Below, piece after piece: positions 56,470-64,000 of a stretch of DNA of 64,000 nucleotides. The notes below the pieces were generated by a model. The model searched no databases. It had not been told where the DNA came from and saw only the letters and a program-made list of their open reading frames with translations. Every line of letters starts with the position of its first letter. Positions within the stretch are counted from its first letter, which is position 1. The DNA is from Cephalopachus bancanus (taxonomy: Eukaryota > Chordata > Mammalia > Primates > Tarsiidae), in contig JAPVLO010000073.1 of the NCBI GenBank assembly GCA_027257055.1, positions 1,922,001 to 1,986,000 of the forward strand. Direction: 5' to 3'. A program made the position numbers and the translations under genes.

Positions 56470-58289
56470 GGATGTTTCCAACTTTCCTTGAAAAGTTAGA
56501 TAATATAGTCACAGGTGACTGACGCTCCCCCTTAGCAACTGACTAAAACAAATAACTCACTGCCTCATCTAATTTACCTTCCTGACACCTATTATAAGCT
56601 TTTGAACTTGTAACTTCTGAATATACTTAAAGTTGGAATTCACATCATGGGTCAAATACCAGGAATGAGGAAGAAGCAAGCACAGTGAAACTAAGAAAAA
56701 CTTGACATTACAATCTGCAGCATCATCCACTCCATTTTGTAGACAGTTTCCTTCTTACCCAGGGCTGCTTTCCATGAGCTCCCAATAAGTGACAGACCTC
56801 GCCATTTAAGGCTAGCATGCCACTTTCCTGCTCATCATATCACCTCACCAAGAAAGGATTATTCCCCTCACTTGGCATTTCACACAGGTGATGAGGGTAA
56901 TAACAATAATGCCTTTCATTTGTGGTAGCCTGCTTTTAAAAAGTTTTCAGGTGAACTTAGATATGTATTTAAGTATATTGGCAAAAAATCACCTCAGGAT
57001 AGGGAGGATTGATATCACTATTCTTAACTTACCAAATGGTAAGACACAAAGAGACTATATTGCTTCTCACAAGGGCAGAGCCAATATCCAGATCTCCTGC
57101 ATTGGTGGTTTTTTCCTCTCTTCTAACTATCCACTAAATTTTGTTATGTGTATTAGGGCTAGCAGAAACCTGATACATTCAAATTAGAAGATTTTGAGGA
57201 AAACTTAATAAAGATGGAGAAAGGGCATAGGCTATGATGGAGGGGACAGTCTGATAACTCCCTCTCTTCAAGTCTGCCAATCTCCTACCAGGTTCCCGCC
57301 ACTGACTAAACCCAACGAGAATGCAGAGGCAAGACATCTGCCCAAAGAAGTCCTTATTAGTTGCCTCCCAGGGCAGAATGGAAGAGAAGAAAAAAAAAAA
57401 TAAACAGATGAAAAGTGAATATGAAAGAGTGAACAGAAAGTGACTGGTACATCATGCAATTTCCAGTCATTTATTTTAAATTATACATATTCTCAGGATC
57501 AATTTCCCAACAAAAAAAACTTCTGTTAGCACTTTGTGTTCTACAACTATATACTTACTTCTTTTTATTATAGTCTCTAAGACAGATCTCTTCCAATATT
57601 AAAGTATTCTCTCTTAAGCTCTATTATAATTGAAGATTGTTTACTTTTAAGGTTTCAATGATCAGAAAGCAATAAATATAAGATTTCTTAACTCAGATTT
57701 AAATAATAATAGCAATCATATCCTGCAAATTTATCTTAAATTATAATGTTAGACTTACTGATTGGCATATTCTAAAATCTCTCAATTTGCAGGTATCAAA
57801 CTCAGTTATGCGGCAGCTTTGTAATATGCCTATAATGTCATATTTGTTTAATTGCGTTTTGGATAAACACTTTACAATGGGTTTAATATGCAAAAATAAA
57901 TAAAGTACTCTTTCTAATGCCTTCATGAATTCATTTTTAATAGTTTTAAATATAAAAATATCACCAAAGGTTTTATCTGAAAACATTGTATCCATTGGTT
58001 TCTCTTTGGAAGTAAACATATGCTTTCAAATACATCTAACAGATTATCCATAAAATCAGGCTTTCTTTCACCAATGAGCTACAATTGCTTTCTTAGTCAA
58101 TGATACCATTATTTATTATGCATAAAAATCACTGGTCAATTAGACATCATATATTTTAGAAAATAATTAAGTATGCCCTTAAGTTTCCTTGATACTTTTG
58201 GAAAGCTGTCTTTGAATCTCAGAAAGTTAAGTATTTTTATTTATTAACCAATCCCAAACATCTTCCGATCTATTTGCTTCAAAAGTAAA
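56470..58289. other. Unannotated intron-like sequence
   Basis: 56880-57100 has weak reverse MIR resemblance ('ggtaagacacaaagagac', 'gggcagagccaatatcc'). The rest is AT-rich without supported features. Confidence 0.4.
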
Positions 58290-58645
58290 TTTAACATCTT
58301 GAAGACATTATGCTAAATGAAATATGCCAGGCACAAAAGAATAAAATATTGTATAATTCTTCCTGTATTAGACTCGTAGTACAGTCAAATTCACAGAGAC
58401 AGAAAGTAGAATGGTTGCTGTCAAGGGCTAGAAAGAAGTGTGGGAATGAGGAGTTAGTTTAATGGGTACAGAGTTTCAGTTGGTGAAGATGAAAAAGTTC
58501 TAGAGATGGATGGTAGTGGAGTTTGCACACAACAATGTGAATGCACTTAATGCCACAGAACTGTATGCTTTAGAAAAGGTCAGAAGGGTAAATTTTGATG
58601 TATATATTTTACCGCAATAAAAATAAGAAATTTTAAAAATTAAGC
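58290..58645 (+). mobile_element. Old L1 3' end
   Basis: 'catcttgaagacattatgctaaatgaaatatgccag', 'tgaatgcacttaatgccacagaactgtatgctttagaa', 'ggtaaattttgatgtatatattttaccgcaataaaaa' is an L1MB-type 3' end. Confidence 0.88.
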
Positions 58646-58904
58646 ATCTACCTCCCAACATCTATTTTGTTCTAAAGTAAAAAATTAATCTAGTATTTCT
58701 GCTACCTGCTTTTCTATGAAAATACCTTTTACTGCTGATTCCTTAGCCAAATATCTATCTTCAATGTGTTCAGAACCCTTCTTGTCACTGGTTTTGAAGT
58801 TTTTACATCATAAGCCTCATTCCTAAACCTTCTAAATAAACTCTGTTTCCCCTAGTGCTAGTATCCTTTCTGAGAATAAAGGCATATGTGATCTCTCAGA
58901 GACA

Positions 58905-59000
58905 CTCTTTAAATTATTTATGTGCCTAGCCCATGTCAAACACTGAAGTTTCAAAGATGATTGTGTCAAGATTTCCGTGATCAAGGAGCTCCGTTAATGG
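58905..59000 (+). repeat. Piece of the unresolved old repeat
   Basis: 'gtgcctagcccatgtcaaacactgaagtttcaaagatgattgtgtcaagatttccgtgatcaaggagct' parallels the 5' part of the 4890-5560 family. An L1 end separates it from 59640-59855. Confidence 0.4.
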
Positions 59001-59149
59001 AAGATGCAAATATGGCTGGATAACATTTCTGCTTCCCCAAATTTAGATAGACAGTCAGCCCTGCTTATTTCCTCAAAAGAGGCCTGTATCAAGTTGGAAA
59101 AAGTAGTAGCCTAGGAACCTTTCAGGTTTTCTCAAAACAAAAGAGTAAC

Positions 59150-59610
59150 TATTCATAATCGCTCCAACTGGAAACCACCCAAACACACATCCACAATAGA
59201 ATAAATAAAATGTGATCAGACATTGGAGCACTACACAGCATTGAGAATGAATAAACTGTTGATACATCATAGCTGAAACTTACAAATATAACGTTGAGGA
59301 AGAAAGAGTCAGATAAAAAGAATACAGTACATACAAGGTTCATTGTATTTCCATAAAATTCAAAACAGGTAAAACTAGTACATGATGATAGAAGGTCAGG
59401 GAGGAGTAACCTTTGAGAAGGGGTTCAGATCAGGGTTAGTGACAGGAAGGGGCCTATGGAAGGTCTCTGGAGTGCCATCAACATTCTGTTCCTTGATCTG
59501 AGACACAGTGAAATGGGTGTGTCATTTTAAGAAAATTCACTAAGCTGTAAACTTATTGTTTCTTCTCTTTTCTGTATAAATGTTATATTCAATTTCAAAA
59601 TCTAATTTTA
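59150..59610 (+). mobile_element. Old L1 3' end
   Basis: 'ataatcgctccaactggaaaccacccaaacacac', 'gagcactacacagcattgagaatgaataaactg', 'aattcaaaacaggtaaaactagtacatgatgatagaaggtcagggaggagtaacctttgag', 'cactaagctgtaaactta'. Confidence 0.85.
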
Positions 59611-59639
59611 AAAATTTGTTCTCATGGGGTACAGGAGTA

Positions 59640-59855
59640 AAGTATAGAGTGTGTCAGATGATAGTAAGTACAATTAAACAAAACAAAGCAAGGAAAGGGA
59701 GTAGTGGGTGCCAGGGTATATAGATGGCTACTGGAAGGGATTTACAATTTAAAGGGTCTTGAAAGGTTGAACTGAGCTGGTGGCATTTAATCAGAAACCT
59801 GAAAAAGGTATGGGTGTGTTCCAGGCAGCTTTCTAGAGAATAGTGCAAAGAATAG
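59640..59855 (+). repeat. Another copy of the unresolved old repeat
   Basis: 'gtgtcagatgatagtaagtac', 'gctggtggcatttaatcagaaacctgaaaaagg', 'ttccaggcagctttctagagaatagtgcaaag' follow the 4890-5560 order. Confidence 0.55.
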
Positions 59856-60327
59856 TTCAACCTATGTGTATATGCTATAATTTATATAACACAGAGAAAA
59901 CTGTTCACCTATTTCCTACCTTCCTTTCTTACTGAAATTATAATAACCTAGATCATTATAGCATGTTTAAAAGGTATTTTCCCCTACGTGTACACACAAC
60001 AGAACAAAACAAAACAAGACTAAGCCTTTAGATGAAGGAGATTTGGCACAGTCAGGACTAGCCTGCTGAACAAAACCTAAAGGGATGAGTTTACCCAGAC
60101 TAAGAAGAAACTGGTCTAAGCAGGATAAAGGAGAAAGTTGAAAAATAAATTACTCATTTTTATTCATTTACTCACTCACTCTACAGAGAAATCAAAGATG
60201 AAGCAATCACCAATCTGGCTATCCCACGTCCCACACACAAACATGCATACATACAGTTGATGTATTCTATCAAGGATCACCAAACTATGAGGAAAATTCC
60301 TAACAAAACATTGACAAAATAACAAAC
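59856..60327. other. Unannotated sequence
   Basis: No supported feature. Confidence 0.5.
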
Positions 60328-60341
60328 AAAACACTTTAAAA

Positions 60342-60966
<625 letters not shown>

Positions 60967-61184
60967 GAAAGACACAGAGACAATAACAATAGAAAAAGAA
61001 TTAAAAAAAAAAAACCCTGAGAGATAAAAGATATCCCATCCTTGGAACAAGAACAGATGCTATTGAAAACAGAGGGGGTGGCAGAATGGGTGAATTGCTT
61101 GACATATAAATGATACCTCAAAAAATTTAGGATATTGCCTAAACGTCCACGATGTAGCCTAGTGAGAGTGCTAAGTCCCAGAGC

Positions 61185-61505
61185 CGTGCCGTCCAAAAAG
61201 AGAGCCACAAGTTACATGTGGCTACTCAGCACTTGAAATGTAGGGAATTTGAGTGAAGATGTGCTAAAAGTGTAAAGTACACATTGGATTTTAATGTCTT
61301 AGCACAAAACAAACCTGTAAATATCTCACTAAGAATTTTTACATTTAATACATTTGAAATGATAATGTTTTAGATATATTGGATGATGCAAAATATATTA
61401 TCAAAATTAATTTCATCTGTTTCTTTTTACTTTGTTAATATGGTTTCTAGAAGATTTAAGACTTGGAACACGTGGCTCACGTGTGACTTGTATATCACAT
61501 TTCTC
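61185..61505 (+). mobile_element. hAT-Charlie-type non-autonomous DNA transposon
   Basis: 'gccgtgccgtccaaaaagagagccacaag', 'gtggctactcagcacttgaaatgtagg', 'aagtgtaaagtacacattggatttt', 'atttgaaatgataatgttttagatatattggatgatgcaaaatatattatcaaaattaatttcatctgtttctttttactt', 'cacgtggctcacgtg'. Same superfamily as the 53630 MITE. Confidence 0.75.
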
Positions 61506-61519
61506 TTGGATCCCACTAT

Positions 61520-61625
61520 ACTAGATCACACATTCATTGAAGACAAGGGTTGTATCTAAATAATTTTTGTGTCCTCTAGGGAACCTACAGCAAGCCTCAG
61601 TAAGTATCTGCTGAATAAATAATGT
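61520..61625 (+). mobile_element. L2 LINE 3' tail
   Basis: 'attgaagacaagggttgtatctaaataatttttgtgtcctctagggaacctacagcaagcctcagtaagtatctgctgaataaat' is the terminal L2 sequence. Confidence 0.75.
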
Positions 61626-63204
61626 ATGTTTCACAGCATTAGTCTTCAGTGTCATTTTGAAAATGAACATTTTGGAAGTACACCCTGAGGCAAGGATAGT
61701 CAATTCAAGTAACACTGTTCCATTCTCCTTGTTGTTGATTATTTTGGGTATCTTTTATAGATCATAACTTACTCATCCCATACTTGATAAGAATACAATG
61801 ATCACTATAATCACTAGCCTCAATTAAGTCAACAGCTATCATCACAGAGATTTCAAAACTCAAGAAATGATAAAACCTACTGCTCTATCTTTTAACGCAG
61901 CGCCCCCTAGTGCTCATAATTTTACTACATTGTAACACTTTGTAAACAAAGATCAATTCGCTTTTCAATAAAGTTTTAAAATAAATTTAACTATGAAATT
62001 TGCATATAACAGTATGTTAAAGAACTCTCTGAAAAATATAGTAAAAACTAAATGCTGCAGTTATCTAAAACATTGGCCACAAGTGAAACAGAGGAAGTAA
62101 TGAAACTTCCTAATGAAAGGAAGTTGAAGAGAAAATATCCCTCAGCGTCATCTAAAAAATATCAATAGACATTCTATTTATAAAAGTGGGTAAACTTGCA
62201 ACCTGATTTGTTACCAATTACTGCTCCATAGAGACCCAAATAAACACTCTGACCACCAGATTCATCAAAGCAACTGATGTAGCTGAGATATGGACTGATT
62301 CAGAAAAATATTTATGAAGCCTCTACAGATTTATATAAATATTTCAAGCACTTTGGATTTTTCCAGGTCAGAACAGAGGTTAAATAGCCAGTACCCCTAA
62401 AATAGCAAAAGAGACAAATAATTCATAATATTAGAACTGGCTAGGGAATTTTTGGAAAATAAGAAAAGGTAGAGTCATGGTGGGTGACTCCTGGTCCCAG
62501 AGAGAGAGTGACTCCAGAAGTGAATAAGAGAAGCCCTTGGTGACAGGATTCCTGCAAAGTATACACGTGAGCAAGTAGCAAGGTCAGAGATGACACTACA
62601 GAACTAGGTGTAGAGAGCAATCTTATGAGAAATCAATATGTATGAAGCTCAGGGGGTGTTATATAGTCAGGAACCAACCCAGAGGCCAGTCTTCAGTGAC
62701 AAGAATATGGGATTAAGCATAAAACATGAAAGGAGAAGCAGTTTTCTGGCCACAGCCTTAAATAGTCAGGCCAGTGATGTCACACAGGCCTGAAGACCCA
62801 GGAGGCTACAGGATAGGATGAATACTCCCAGTGAGTCTACTCCTGTTCCTCAAATATACATCCCAGCTTCCTGGGGACTTCCCCAGAATCCATTTAGATG
62901 AAAAATAGCCCATTTAGATTGTTCCACATAACATGTGAGCACTTATTGACAGCCCTTCTTTGGGATGACTGAGAATAGTGAAGAACAGAGATGCTTCAAA
63001 TGACACATCTTCTCACTCTGTCAGAAGAAAAGGCATACGGTCAAAATCCATATAAATTCCTGGGCGGTAGCTAATGTCCTGCTGAAAAGAATACTGACAG
63101 GCTGGTGGCCAGGAAGTTGGAGATTGGGAATGTAGATAGGCTGACTATTTGAAAGGAATCAGAAAATGAGAATACACACATGAATTCTCGTACACAGGTC
63201 TGGC
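61626..63204. other. Unannotated sequence
   Basis: 62440-62900 is moderately GC-rich and may be a degraded LTR, but no boundary or signature is visible. Confidence 0.4.
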
Positions 63205-63217
63205 AGCAGAAGTTCTT

Positions 63218-63331
63218 TTTAATTTTTTTTTGAGTTGAAGTCTCACTCTGTCGCCCAGACTGGAGTGCAAGTGGCCGCTCCCGGCCACCACAGCCTCGAC
63301 CTGCTGGGCTCCAGCGATCCTTCCGCCTCAG
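63218..63331 (-). mobile_element. 5'-truncated Alu with perfect duplication
   Basis: Only the 3' ~110 bases of the Alu right arm plus tail. AGCAGAAGTTCTT flanks it exactly at 63205-63217 and 63332-63344, so truncation happened during integration. Confidence 0.96.
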
Positions 63332-63344
63332 AGCAGAAGTTCTT

Positions 63345-64000
63345 AATCATCCATCTCCGTCTTGTTTGCTGGTTCCTCCTCTTCCTTCCAACTTCTTTGG
63401 GTTGGAAAGCCCCACAATGCAATTTAACGCCTCTTATATATACCCACTCCTTCAGTTACCACATATAATCCCACCTAATCAAATCTATCTTCTACCTCCA
63501 GACACATACATCCAACTATCTACCTGATGTCTCAATTTGAATACCGGAATATCTCCAACTTAACATATCTAAAACTAGTCTTTCTCCTAAAACCTACTCC
63601 TCCTTTCCCTCACACCAGCCTTCCCCATCTCACCTGATGCCAACTGGGATTGGTACATGGATGGTCTCTTCAAAGAATCTTATATTAAGCTGTGATTCTC
63701 AATAAAATAAAATTTAAAACTGGAAGTACCTGGAATTCCTTTATCCTGACAGTGGCATCCAGAGAAAACTATGCCTTAGTTTCTTCTACCTAGAACTCTG
63801 AAGATTCTCTAGACTGTCCTTTCTAAAATCAAATTATAAACCTTTCATTAGATTCTAAAATTGTTCACTTTTCTTAAGATAGTCAAAGTCAGTTTGTCAC
63901 TTAAAAATAAACCCCTTCCCCTATACAACCACCTCTCAACTCACTGTTTCTGCTTTATTACCCCCAACTCTCAAACTGTCACCAGCCCCTGTTCCCAGTC
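63345..64000 (-). other. Unannotated; probable inverted piece of the unresolved old repeat
   Basis: 63485-63650 ('catccaactatctacctgatgtctcaatttg', 'ctccaacttaacatatctaaaactagtctttctcc', 'cttccccatctcac') looks like the reverse strand of the 4890-5560 family. The rest is featureless. Confidence 0.4.

Overview
The window is nuclear DNA of a primate, most likely a strepsirrhine (lemur or loris group). It is AT-rich, lacks long open reading frames and is densely filled with retrotransposons. Nine Alu copies are present: seven two-armed, one right-arm monomer and one 5'-truncated copy, plus one FLAM-like left arm. Several Alus carry a diagnostic 'ctcaGCCTGTAATCC' variant and a 'gagTTGGAGTCTC' 3' end, unlike human Alu, and the young L1 copies share a 3' end that does not look like human L1PA. 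The genus call is an inference from these repeat variants; no database was searched.

Only one host protein-coding signal can be supported. On the minus strand around 27276-27665 there is a short first exon with an in-frame upstream stop, a well-placed ATG, seven codons (MFGTESS) and a strong GTAAGT donor. It sits below a CRE plus TATA-like promoter in a modest CpG cluster. The peptide and splice phase fit an alternative first exon of ST7 (human 7q31, next to WNT2 and CFTR) as I remember it. If so, most of the window is the long first intron of ST7 and the gene reads right to left. No second ST7 exon was found.

Layout. 1-1130: processed pseudogene of GGPS1 (geranylgeranyl diphosphate synthase), cut by the window edge. 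1140-2690: 3' half of a Tigger transposon with a broken transposase, interrupted by a (GGAA)n array. 2.7-17 kb: intron-like DNA with MIRs, old L1 pieces and one young L1 tail. 17.7-20.3 kb: old L1, then a Tigger deletion derivative, an MLT1-type LTR end and a young L1 fragment. 22.16-22.26 kb: a long palindrome. 27.3-27.8 kb: the candidate promoter and exon. 28-37 kb: Alus, MIRs, an exact tandem duplication and a (CA)n tract. 37.65-42.48 kb: an L1 with both ends and target-site duplications but lacking the reverse-transcriptase part of ORF2. 44-46 kb: an L1 and an Alu nested at the same target site. 46.9-47.9 kb: Tigger1. 50-64 kb: Alus, hAT-type MITEs, L2, old L1 ends, microsatellites and a 42-bp L1 insertion.

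No tRNA or rRNA gene, CRISPR array, coding viral gene or operon was seen. Apart from the candidate exon, the window is best read as a repeat-rich primate intron whose history is recorded in nested insertions.
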